A stretch of 29,694 nt of DNA from an uncultured Collinsella sp. (GTDB lineage Bacteria; Actinomycetota; Coriobacteriia; Coriobacteriales; Coriobacteriaceae): contig CAAEON010000028.1 in the NCBI GenBank assembly GCA_900757615.1, positions 1 to 29,694 of the forward strand, in the 5' to 3' direction. The translations under genes and the position numbers were made by a program. Positions 22,913 to 29,694 of the stretch are shown here, piece after piece (position 1 is the stretch's first letter; each line of letters opens with the position of its first letter). The notes beneath the pieces are model-generated. The model made no database searches. It saw nothing but the letters and a program-made list of their open reading frames with translations, and was not told the DNA's origin.

Positions 22913-23557
22913 ATGCATATCTACTCTGTATCAGATCCCGAGTTCAAATCCTATGGTCGCGTGTGGGACGACGTGCCGTCCAACCTGACCGCCCCGCTTG
23001 TCGAGGCGCTTGCGGCTACTCCCATTCCCGAGGGCACCAAGTACGTGGCCTCCGCACCCGAGCTCGAGCAGGTTGAGGGTGTCGACACGCTCGGCCTGCT
23101 CATGTACGGCGGCCGTCCGTTCCAGCCGGGCTGGTGCAACGGCCACAACACGCGCCTCAACTGTCTGGAGTATCACCGTGCCAGTGAGTTTAATTTGGGT
23201 GCGCGCGACTTTATTCTGCTGCTGGCCAAGCGCGAGCAAATTGTCGACGGCAAGCTCGACACCGCTCAGGTCAAGGCCTTTCGCGCGCCCGCCGGCACGC
23301 TCGTCGAGGTTTACGCCACCACGCTTCACTACACGCCCTGCATGGTCGACGACGGCGGCTTTCAGGTGATGGTGGCGCTGCCGGCGGGCACCAACGGCCC
23401 GCGCCCCGAGGCTGCAGCCGACATGCCTGCCGCCGGTGACAGCTACTGCTACTGGAAGGCCGACAAGTGGGTCCTCTGCCACGCCGACAGCCCCAAGGCG
23501 GCCGAGGGCGGTTACGTGGGCCTCATCGGCAAAAACCTCGACATCACCTGCGACTAG
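22913..23557 (+). CDS. DUF4867 family protein
   Basis: A 214-residue cytoplasmic protein that I recognise as DUF4867, a family of unknown function often encoded near sugar-use genes in gut bacteria. The start at 22913 has ACAGGAG upstream; an in-frame ATG at 22877 is less likely. Visible features are the beta-rich middle with FQPGWCNGHNTRLNCLEYHRASEFN, then a cupin-like FRAPAGTLVEVYATTLHYTPC, which offers His and Glu residues suited to metal binding. Codon use returns to the GC-rich style of the host chromosome. A sugar isomerase or mutarotase-like role is conceivable from the fold hints, but no function can be assigned. Confidence 0.75.
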   Translation: MHIYSVSDPEFKSYGRVWDDVPSNLTAPLVEALAATPIPEGTKYVASAPELEQVEGVDTLGLLMYGGRPFQPGWCNGHNTRLNCLEYHRASEFNLGARDFILLLAKREQIVDGKLDTAQVKAFRAPAGTLVEVYATTLHYTPCMVDDGGFQVMVALPAGTNGPRPEAAADMPAAGDSYCYWKADKWVLCHADSPKAAEGGYVGLIGKNLDITCD

Positions 23558-23566
23558 GGGCTTCCT

Positions 23567-23712
23567 GTTTGTCTCGATCTGTAACATCTAGCGGGCTAAA
23601 TCGTCTCTACCTGTTACAGATTTAGACAAACCGTAGAGGGCTGCCCGAAAGATCTCGATCTGTAACACCAGGCCCGGTTTTGGCGGCCTACCTGTTACAG
23701 ATCGAGACAAAC
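23567..23712. repeat. Two tandem imperfect hairpins with CTGTAACA/TGTTACAG arms
   Basis: Unit 1 has arms 23567-23586 and 23612-23631, matching at 18 of 20 positions. Unit 2 has perfect 15-base arms 23653-23667 and 23693-23707. The outer arms of the whole block, 23567-23586 and 23693-23712, are perfect 20-base reverse complements, so the region can fold as two small hairpins or one large one. The 351-bp gap 23558-23908 contains no gene; its second half after 23761 shows nothing recognisable apart from the GH1 ribosome site. Confidence 0.8.
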
Positions 23713-23716
23713 CGGG

Positions 23717-23761
23717 CCCAAACCACCACAAAGGTGCCTGTCCCCTTTGTGGTGGTTTGGG
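23717..23761. repeat. Perfect 18-bp hairpin with GTGCCTGTCC loop
   Basis: Arms 23717-23734 (CCCAAACCACCACAAAGG) and 23744-23761 are exact reverse complements around a 9-base loop. It directly follows the tandem hairpins. The GTGCCTGTCCC text resembles the GTGCC/GTCCC elements at 228-299. No T run follows, so it is not a typical terminator. Confidence 0.8.
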
Positions 23762-23908
23762 GCGGCGGTATCAAAAAGTGTCAGACGGGGGCGGCTGCGG
23801 GGCGCCTGTGCGCGAAAAGAAGTGTCGGCCTGCGCCGCTGTCGTTGAGCAGCGCGCTGTTTGCGGGGATACTGAAGCTACGACAAGCAGCGTATGAAAGG
23901 ATCGATGT

Positions 23909-25339
23909 ATGGCTTTCCGTAAAGACTTCCTGTGGGGCGGCGCAACGGCTGCCAACCAGTGCGAGGGTGCCTACAACGTGGACGGCCGCGGCTTGGCCAA
24001 CGTGGACGTGGCGCCGCACGGCCCCGAGCGCTACGCGGTGGTCTCCGGCCAGCGCAAGATGCTCGACTTCGAGGACGGCTATTACTACCCCGCGCAGACC
24101 GGCATCGATTTCTATCACCACTACAAGGAGGACATCGCCCTCTTTGCCGAGATGGGCTTTAAGACCTTCCGCATGAGCCTGGCCTGGACCCGCATCTTCC
24201 CCAACGGCGACGAGACTGAGCCCAACGAGGCCGGCCTGGCCTTCTACGAGGACGTGTTCCGCGAGTGCCAGGCGCACGGCATTGAGCCGCTCGTGACCAT
24301 CACGCACTTCGACTGCCCGATTCACCTCATCAAGGAGTACGGCGGCTGGCGCAACCGCAAGCTCATCGACTTCTACAAGAACCTCGCGACCACGATCTTC
24401 ACCCGCTACAAGGGCCTGGTAAAGTACTGGCTTACCTTCAACGAGATCAATATGATCTTGCACCTGCCGTTTATGGGTGCCGGTCTGGTCTTTGAGGAAG
24501 GCGAGAACAAGGAGGCTGTCGAGTACCTGGCCGCCCACAACGAGCTCGTTGCCAGCGCTTGGGCAACCAAGATCGCTCACGAGATCGACCCCGAGATCAA
24601 GATCGGCTGCATGCTCGCCGCAGGTAGCTACTACCCCTACAGCTGTCGTCCGGGCGATGTGCGCCAGGCGCAGCTCGACAATCAGGATAATTACTTCTTC
24701 GTCGACGTTCAGAGCCGTGGCTACTACCCGGCCTATGCCGTCAAGAAGTTCGAGCGTCTGGGCATCGATGTGGGCATGACCGACGAGGACCGCGAGATCC
24801 TGGCCGCCAACACCGTCGACTTCATCAGCTTTAGCTATTACAGCACCCGTTGCTCCGCCGGTGCCGATAACCCCGATGTCGAGCGCACCCAGGGCAACGC
24901 CTTCGCCGGCGCCAAGAACCCCTACCTTCAGGAGAGCCAGTGGGGCTGGGCCATCGATCCGCTGGGCTTCCGTATTACGCTCAACGACCTGTACGACCGT
25001 TATCAGAAGCCGCTGTTTGTGGTTGAGAACGGTCTGGGCGCCAAGGATGTTGTCGAAGAGGACGGTTCCATCAACGACGACTACCGTATCGACTTCCTGC
25101 GTCAGCATATTGCCGCGATGCGCGATGCGGTGACCGAGGACGGCGTTGACCTTTTGGGTTACACCACCTGGGGCCCGATCGACCTGGTCTCGGCCGGCAC
25201 GGGCGAGATGTCCAAGCGCTACGGCTTTATCTATGTGGACCGCGACGACGCCGGCAACGGCACCCTCAAGCGTTCCAAAAAGAAGAGCTTCGACTGGTAC
25301 AAACACGTCATCGAGACGAACGGCGAGGACCTGGCCTAA
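23909..25339 (+). CDS. GH1 6-phospho-beta-glucosidase
   Basis: Hydrolyses phosphorylated beta-glucosides delivered by a PTS, releasing glucose 6-phosphate and the aglycone or sugar. The 476-residue protein has the GH1 N-terminal signature FLWGGATAANQCEGAY, acid/base Glu179 in TFNEIN and nucleophile Glu373 in FVVENGLG. The phosphate-binding group typical of 6-phospho enzymes is present as Ser428, Lys436 and Tyr438 in the VSAGTGEMSKRYGFIYVDRDD region, which separates it from plain beta-glucosidases. Length is standard. AAAGGA lies upstream of the ATG at 23909. It can serve the EIIBC at 20333 and possibly the PTS at 11583-13579. It is GC-rich like the host genes and ends at a strong terminator. 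Confidence 0.95.
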   Translation: MAFRKDFLWGGATAANQCEGAYNVDGRGLANVDVAPHGPERYAVVSGQRKMLDFEDGYYYPAQTGIDFYHHYKEDIALFAEMGFKTFRMSLAWTRIFPNGDETEPNEAGLAFYEDVFRECQAHGIEPLVTITHFDCPIHLIKEYGGWRNRKLIDFYKNLATTIFTRYKGLVKYWLTFNEINMILHLPFMGAGLVFEEGENKEAVEYLAAHNELVASAWATKIAHEIDPEIKIGCMLAAGSYYPYSCRPGDVRQAQLDNQDNYFFVDVQSRGYYPAYAVKKFERLGIDVGMTDEDREILAANTVDFISFSYYSTRCSAGADNPDVERTQGNAFAGAKNPYLQESQWGWAIDPLGFRITLNDLYDRYQKPLFVVENGLGAKDVVEEDGSINDDYRIDFLRQHIAAMRDAVTEDGVDLLGYTTWGPIDLVSAGTGEMSKRYGFIYVDRDDAGNGTLKRSKKKSFDWYKHVIETNGEDLA

Positions 25340-25368
25340 GGCTTCCCAACAACCATAGCCTCCTAACC

Positions 25369-25407
25369 AAAACGCCCGGCGAGCAGTTAATGCCCGCCGG
25401 GCGTTTT
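25369..25407. terminator. Strong Rho-independent terminator after the GH1 gene
   Basis: Perfect 13-base arms AAAACGCCCGGCG (25369-25381) and CGCCGGGCGTTTT (25395-25407). The GC-rich stem flanked by A and T runs makes it potentially bidirectional; for the GH1 gene it ends the message. Confidence 0.9.
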
Positions 25408-25423
25408 GTTAAAAGAAGTGAAA

Positions 25424-25565
25424 GCACTCATTGGGGACGTACTTAAATGAGTGCCCGCAGAATGAGAGTGGATAATCTCCCGTTTTTGGCTTGTTTGTGG
25501 GCTCAAAGTGGGAGATTATCCACTCTCGTCATTTGCACTCGTTGGGGACGCACTTAAATGAGTGG
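25424..25565. repeat. Composite repeat: two direct copies flanking a perfect inverted repeat
   Basis: Copy 1 (25424-25454) and copy 2 (25535-25565) are 31 bases each, differ at three positions, and share the core TTGGGGACG followed by ACTTAAATGAGTG; each is itself partly palindromic (CACTC...GAGTG). Between them, GAGAGTGGATAATCTCCC (25464-25481) and its exact reverse complement (25510-25527) form an 18-bp stem. The block fills the gap between the GH1 terminator and the signalling operon. Confidence 0.85.
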
Positions 25566-25650
25566 CAGCTGGGGACACCCTTTGCCGTCGGCGGATTTTG
25601 GGACATGTGGCCCGCTTTTTGGGCCTGCCTGTCGGTACACTAAAGGCACT

Positions 25651-27534
25651 ATGGGTACCCGCGAGCGACATATCGGCCACGCGACCGCCCGATCCGCACC
25701 CGTGGCGGATCCCAGGGGCGGCAGGCTCTTCGCCATGCCGCGATTCCTTGTTGGTATAACACATCAGGTGTACCGTCACCGCGTCTTTGCTATCGCCGGC
25801 GCCATCACCGTGCTGTTCCTCATGCTTTTGGCAGTCTTGCCGGCGCTGTTTGCCTCCGACCCCAAGCTTTCCAACGCCGTGCCCGCCTATAGCGAGGTGT
25901 CCGAAGAGGTCGTGGATGCGCTCGTCCACTCGAGCTCTCTCCCGTTGCTTGTCGCCGCAATTATTTTTTCGATCTGGGGTGTATCGGTCTATCTGCGCTG
26001 TTTGGACTATGTGTTGCGCCGCCGCCTTGTTGCCGTCGCCACCATCTGCGCCCTCTGGATGATTGAGGTCATCCTCAAATACAAGTCGTTCACACCGTTC
26101 TATGCCACCGTGCTGTGGTACCTGTACTACGTGCCCATGACGCTCATTCCGCTGCTCTACCAGCTGTGCGGCCTGCGCCTTGCGGGGCTGGAACAACACC
26201 GTGCGGGCCGTCGCTATCGCAGCATCTTGTGGGTCGTGGCCATCCTACTTATCGGTTTTGTGCTCACCAACGATTTCCACCGGCAGGTATTCCACTTTGA
26301 CCGTGCAAGCGACACCTGGAGCAACGATTACACGTACGGCTGGGGCTATTTCGCCGTCTTAGTGTGGACGGCCTTTAACTTCGTGGCCTTTTTTATCCTG
26401 GTGGGCCGGTCCTCGTCCTTTCGCATCCAACGTTTCTCGGGCACGGCCGCGCTTGTCCTATTGGGCGGCGCGTTCTTTGCCATTTCATATGCGCTGCGTG
26501 TGCCCTGGGCATGGAGGCTTAATTTTTCACTTGTCTACTGCGTCCTGTGCGTGGTGGCGATGGAAATCTGTCTCGATTGCGGTGTCATCCCGTCGTACCA
26601 CGATATCGCCGGTATTTTCGGCACCTTGCCGCTTGACCTCAAAGTTCTAACGCGTGACCTGCAGGAAGTCTATGTCACGCCGGTGTCAAAGCCAATGCCG
26701 GTAGGCGTGCGTGAGGAGTTGCGGGTCCAAGAGCACGGGCACGCTCACGCCTTTGCCGTGTCGTCCGATCCCGATGTAATGTATCGCGCCTTTCCGCTGC
26801 TGGGTGGATTGGCTCTCCTTGCCCAGGACGTCTCGGAGCTCAACGAACTCAATCGCGAACTGGCGCATCGTCGCATGGAGCTGCAACGCCAAAATGAGCT
26901 GCTTGCCGCCGACTACGACCTTAAGACACATTTGGCAGACCAAGAGGCCGAGACCTTACTGGTCCAAGACGTGGACCAAGCGCTTGTCCGTGCGCTCGAA
27001 GGGATGTACGACCTGCTGAGCTCGCTGCCGCCGTTGACCGATGAGGCATCTTCGCACGAGCGTTACCGCATGCTGCAGCGCGCCAAGATGCTCGTCGCCT
27101 ATTGCAAACGCAAGGGGTCGCTCACGTTGGCACAGCACGGGGAGAGCGGTTTTGACCGCGACCGCATTCAGCTCATCGCCAACGAGCTCGCAAGTGACCT
27201 GCGCACCATCGATGTCGATTGCGCCTCGATTATCGCCATACGGCGCCCGATGCACGCCAGTACGGTAAGCGCCCTGTACGACTGCGTGTATGACTTTGCG
27301 TTTTTTGCCTACACCACCGACCATCCGGCGCTTATGTATCACTTGGGCGACCATGACCGGTGCAGTGTCGAGCTGCGCGCCACGCTTTTTTCCAACGATG
27401 ATGAAGATCTTTCGCAGACGCCCGCTGCGCAAGAGCTCGAAAGCGCTCTGCAAGGGCGCAACGTGGCATACCGCCTTGAGGGCGAGCCCGGCCAGCTGCG
27501 CATGATCGTCTTGATGCCGAGGGCGGGTGAGTGA
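25651..27534 (+). CDS. Membrane sensor protein with degenerate kinase-like C-terminus
   Basis: I do not recognise an exact family. The frame is open from 25558, inside the repeat, but ATG 25651 (627 residues) is preferred; ATG 25735 is also possible. There is no strong ribosome site at 25651. Eight hydrophobic segments lie between about residues 45 and 313, resembling 7TM-type histidine kinase sensor regions. A cytosolic part follows with a coiled coil (about 396-435, LNELNRELAHRRMELQRQNE), a helical stretch resembling a dimerisation domain but without a phosphorylatable His in the H-box context, and a final domain of about 130 residues in the place of the ATPase domain, lacking visible N, G1 and G2 boxes. 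It overlaps the histidine kinase gene by 4 bases, so the two are co-translated. I infer a signal-sensing partner or pseudokinase for that kinase. Confidence 0.65.
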   Translation: MGTRERHIGHATARSAPVADPRGGRLFAMPRFLVGITHQVYRHRVFAIAGAITVLFLMLLAVLPALFASDPKLSNAVPAYSEVSEEVVDALVHSSSLPLLVAAIIFSIWGVSVYLRCLDYVLRRRLVAVATICALWMIEVILKYKSFTPFYATVLWYLYYVPMTLIPLLYQLCGLRLAGLEQHRAGRRYRSILWVVAILLIGFVLTNDFHRQVFHFDRASDTWSNDYTYGWGYFAVLVWTAFNFVAFFILVGRSSSFRIQRFSGTAALVLLGGAFFAISYALRVPWAWRLNFSLVYCVLCVVAMEICLDCGVIPSYHDIAGIFGTLPLDLKVLTRDLQEVYVTPVSKPMPVGVREELRVQEHGHAHAFAVSSDPDVMYRAFPLLGGLALLAQDVSELNELNRELAHRRMELQRQNELLAADYDLKTHLADQEAETLLVQDVDQALVRALEGMYDLLSSLPPLTDEASSHERYRMLQRAKMLVAYCKRKGSLTLAQHGESGFDRDRIQLIANELASDLRTIDVDCASIIAIRRPMHASTVSALYDCVYDFAFFAYTTDHPALMYHLGDHDRCSVELRATLFSNDDEDLSQTPAAQELESALQGRNVAYRLEGEPGQLRMIVLMPRAGE

Positions 27535-29030
27535 CGATGCAGATTTCGTTCATCCTTCCCCAAATCGTTGCGCTCGATGTTGTCTTTGCCCTGGCTGCGT
27601 GTCTGCAGATGATCCACGTCCCGCTCATCGCATCGCGCCGCTCGTCCTATAACCGTAAGGTGATTTGCGCCTACGAGACGAGCCTTGTGCTTCACCTGGT
27701 GATTTCGGCGCTCATCTTATTCGCGTCGTCTGGCTCGTATCTGGTGGCGCCGCTTGACGTTTGCGCTAGGGCAATGGGCGGAGTGCTGTGGCTCAATGCC
27801 GCGATCTTTGCCTATGGCGTGGTCCTTATGGTGCGCTATCGTCGCCCTGTCATGCTGGCCGAGCTGCTGCTTGTTGGCGCCGTGACACCGCCGGTGGTTT
27901 TTGCCGTGGGCTCGGTGTGGGCCGTTGTCCTTATCGCAGAGGGAGCGTTCTTCCTGTTCCGTTCCGTCGCGGCGCTCTTGATGGACGTCCGTAACCGCCA
28001 AGAGGATATCACCGCGTTCTCGACGATTGAAACCATCAACGTGATTCCCGTGGGCATCCTGTATCTGGACTCGAGGGGCCGTCCACTGCTCATGAACCGC
28101 TGCATGCGCAAAAACCTGGTGGAGCTTCATATGCCCACCGACCTAGGCGATATGAGCGGTACATGGAACGACCTACGCAAGCTCAGCATGCAAATGCCCG
28201 AAGGCGGTAAGAACCGCGTGCGGATCAACCTGGACCGCTTTGGTGAGGCGCGTGCGGTGGTCGAGGTTTCTCCCGCCGAGATTCGCCTGTTTGTGTGCGA
28301 TGACGTTATGGTCTCGGGCCGTTCGTTCGAGCGCATAATCGGTCTGGACGTGACAGGGTATGCGCATGCGCATGACCGCCTGGAGCAGGCCAACCACCTG
28401 CTTGAGCTTGCGGGCCAAGAGCTCCAGGCCCAGATCGAAGAAGTCAAAAAAGTTGCCGACAATGCGGCCTATCTGCGCATGCGCGCCCGCGTTCACGATG
28501 TGATCGGCCAGCGCCTATCAATCTTTCATCGCTATTTGGAGGAGGGGCGCTTGGACGACGAGTCGCTCGAGCAGATCGACCCGCTGCTGCGCTCAATCGC
28601 TGCCGATCTGCGCAGCGGGGGCGACACCGAACCGGCAGAGCAACTGGGCGATATCGTCCATGCTTTTGGCCTGGTGAGCGTGCAGATCGATGTTGAGGGT
28701 GCGCTGCCTGAGGACGCGCGTGTCGCCGCCGCCTTTTTGCAGATTATCCGCGAGGCCTCGACCAACGCCACCAAGCATGCGCAGGCGCATCGGGTCCATG
28801 TGCGCTTGTGGCAGGAGAGGACGGATGCTGACGCCGTCGCGCACATGACGATTTCTAACGACGGGTCCCCGGCCCCCGTATCGTATCGCGAGGGAACGGG
28901 TATCCCAGGTATGAGACATGTCGCGCAAGATCTGGGTGGCAGCCTAGAGGTCCACGCCACCCCGCCCTTTACGCTTACGGTATCCATTCCGCTTAACGCC
29001 AACGACACGTCCCAAAGGAGAAGCTCATGA
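27531..29030 (+). CDS. Sensor histidine kinase, NarL/DesK-like group
   Basis: Membrane sensor kinase of a two-component system. The GTG at 27531 overlaps the preceding stop (GTGA) and has GAGGG 7 bases upstream; ATG 27537 is the alternative. In 499 residues there are about five to six hydrophobic segments up to residue 150, a PAS-like region (about 160-275, with VIPVGILYLDSRGRPLLMN), a coiled coil (283-315), a dimerisation helix with the likely phosphorylated His322 in RARVHDVIGQRLS, and an ATPase domain with N box REASTNATKHA (Asn412), SNDGS (Asp444) and GTGIPGM (455-461). The HDxxGQRL pattern with a LuxR-type regulator next door places it in the HisKA_3-like class. The response regulator gene overlaps its end by 4 bases. 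The signal is unknown. Confidence 0.88.
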   Translation: MTMQISFILPQIVALDVVFALAACLQMIHVPLIASRRSSYNRKVICAYETSLVLHLVISALILFASSGSYLVAPLDVCARAMGGVLWLNAAIFAYGVVLMVRYRRPVMLAELLLVGAVTPPVVFAVGSVWAVVLIAEGAFFLFRSVAALLMDVRNRQEDITAFSTIETINVIPVGILYLDSRGRPLLMNRCMRKNLVELHMPTDLGDMSGTWNDLRKLSMQMPEGGKNRVRINLDRFGEARAVVEVSPAEIRLFVCDDVMVSGRSFERIIGLDVTGYAHAHDRLEQANHLLELAGQELQAQIEEVKKVADNAAYLRMRARVHDVIGQRLSIFHRYLEEGRLDDESLEQIDPLLRSIAADLRSGGDTEPAEQLGDIVHAFGLVSVQIDVEGALPEDARVAAAFLQIIREASTNATKHAQAHRVHVRLWQERTDADAVAHMTISNDGSPAPVSYREGTGIPGMRHVAQDLGGSLEVHATPPFTLTVSIPLNANDTSQRRSS

Positions 29031-29650
29031 TCCGCGTGTTAATTGTCGAAGATCAGGCCATCCTGCGCGAGAGCCTGGCGCGCTCCGTTGGCGACCAGCC
29101 CGATATGACCGTCGTTGCCGCGATCGCCGATGCCTCCGAGGCCTTGGGTGTCGCGCTCAAGGAGCGCCCGGACATGATACTGATGGACGTGTGCACCGAA
29201 CACGATTCAAACGGCATCGTGGCGGCGGCACGCATCAAGGAGCAGCTGCCCGAGTGTCGCATCATTATCATGACAGGCATGCCCGAGATCACCTTTGTCG
29301 ATCAGGCCCGCGAGGCGGGCGTCGATAGCTTTGTGTACAAGAACGTCGGTATCGACGAGCTGTTCGCCGTGATGCGCTCCACGCTGGCGGGTTACTGCAC
29401 GTTTCCCAAGCCGCCCGAGAGCATCTTCTCGGGCACGGCGGCCCTCGACGATGTCGAGCTGTCGATCTTGCGCCTTGCCTGCGAGGGTAAAAGCCGCCGC
29501 GAGATTGCGGCCGAGCTGTTTATGAGCGAGGGCACCATCAAGCGTCGCATCTCGGAGATCCTGAGCAAGACCGGCTACGACAACATCATGCGTCTTGCCG
29601 TGCATGCGGTGACCGAAGGCAGCATCGTCCCCAATATGGAGCGCCCGTAG
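29027..29650 (+). CDS. LuxR/NarL-family response regulator
   Basis: DNA-binding partner of the preceding kinase. Of 207 residues, 1-120 are the receiver domain: acidic residues in IVEDQ (Glu8, Asp9), phosphorylated Asp54 in ILMDVCTEHDSNG, Thr83 in IIIMTGMP and Lys105 in VYKN. Residues about 140-200 form the LuxR helix-turn-helix (LDDVELSILRLACEGKSRREIAAELFMSEGTIKRRISEILSKTG), with an Arg-Arg where the common pattern has a Val-Lys-Thr-His-like stretch. GGAG lies 7-10 bases before the ATG, which overlaps the kinase stop in ATGA. Targets are unknown; no tandem binding site could be recognised by eye. The remaining 44 bases of the window hold no visible gene. Confidence 0.93.
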   Translation: MIRVLIVEDQAILRESLARSVGDQPDMTVVAAIADASEALGVALKERPDMILMDVCTEHDSNGIVAAARIKEQLPECRIIIMTGMPEITFVDQAREAGVDSFVYKNVGIDELFAVMRSTLAGYCTFPKPPESIFSGTAALDDVELSILRLACEGKSRREIAAELFMSEGTIKRRISEILSKTGYDNIMRLAVHAVTEGSIVPNMERP

Positions 29651-29694
29651 TCGGTACGCCGCCCATGTTCCGGCGCCATACAAGCAGGCCGCCC

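Noticed and set aside
23567..23761. CRISPR-like repeat array
   Set aside because: Only two units, each an inverted repeat with a variable loop; spacing and repeat structure do not fit CRISPR and no cas gene is present.
23771..25306. Open frame of about 511 codons antisense to the GH1 gene
   Set aside because: Val/Ala/Gly-rich shadow of a clear GH1 coding sequence; no start context or domain.
25558..25650. Upstream extension of the membrane sensor protein
   Set aside because: The first codons lie in the composite repeat and encode an unlikely Pro/Gly/Cys-rich tail; a later ATG is preferred, although start evidence is weak.
1..29694. tRNA, rRNA, phage or integrase genes
   Set aside because: None seen on reading either strand; the lower-GC block at 19.3-22.9 kb is not flanked by a tRNA or integrase.

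Overview
The window looks like chromosomal DNA from a gut-associated member of the Coriobacteriia, most likely Collinsella or a close relative. The evidence is a GC-rich, C/G-ending codon style, many PTS sugar systems, LacI regulators and short GTCCC/GGGAC-type palindromes between genes. No marker gene fixes the species, so this is inference from style and gene content. Almost all genes run on the + strand; the exceptions are the acyltransferase at the left end and one LacI-family gene.

Layout. 1-39 is the tail of a gene that begins outside the window. 328-2544 (-) is a membrane O-acyltransferase with an SGNH domain. 2731-4705 is a two-gene nucleoside/ribose salvage operon (ribokinase, nucleoside hydrolase). 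4970-5884 is a ROK sugar kinase and 6222-7232 a LacI regulator, separated by a 113-bp perfect inverted-repeat element. 7229-8223 (-) is a second LacI regulator broken by a one-base deficit in an A run.

8376-18583 is the core of the window. An alpha/beta hydrolase, a DUF5060-DUF4038 (apiosidase-like) glycosidase and a three-subunit lactose/cellobiose-type PTS are followed by an L-fucose/arabinose-isomerase-like protein, a transketolase split into two subunits, and an FGGY kinase. Isomerase, kinase and split transketolase is the gene composition of the known transketolase route for the branched pentose apiose, and the DUF4038 fold includes the known apiosidase. My leading hypothesis is a PTS-fed, intracellular pathway for an apiosyl-glucoside, possibly acylated. 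The gene families are well supported; the substrate is inference.

18736-19224 is luxS. 19322-25339 is a beta-glucoside region: an antiterminator gene with its own leader hairpin, a PTS EIIBC, an esterase, a DUF4867 protein and a GH1 6-phospho-beta-glucosidase. Its first three genes are visibly less GC-rich than their surroundings, which suggests transfer. 25651-29650 is a three-gene signalling operon: a membrane protein with a degenerate kinase-like C-terminus, a sensor histidine kinase and a LuxR-type response regulator.

The intergenic DNA is rich in hairpins and dispersed repeats. One family, built on GGGACGGGG/CCCCGTCCC, occurs near 4.7, 5.9-6.0 and 18.6-18.7 kb and partly doubles as terminators. 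A GTTTA/TAAAC motif, sometimes as long inverted repeats, lies upstream of four sugar transcription units and is probably a shared operator.
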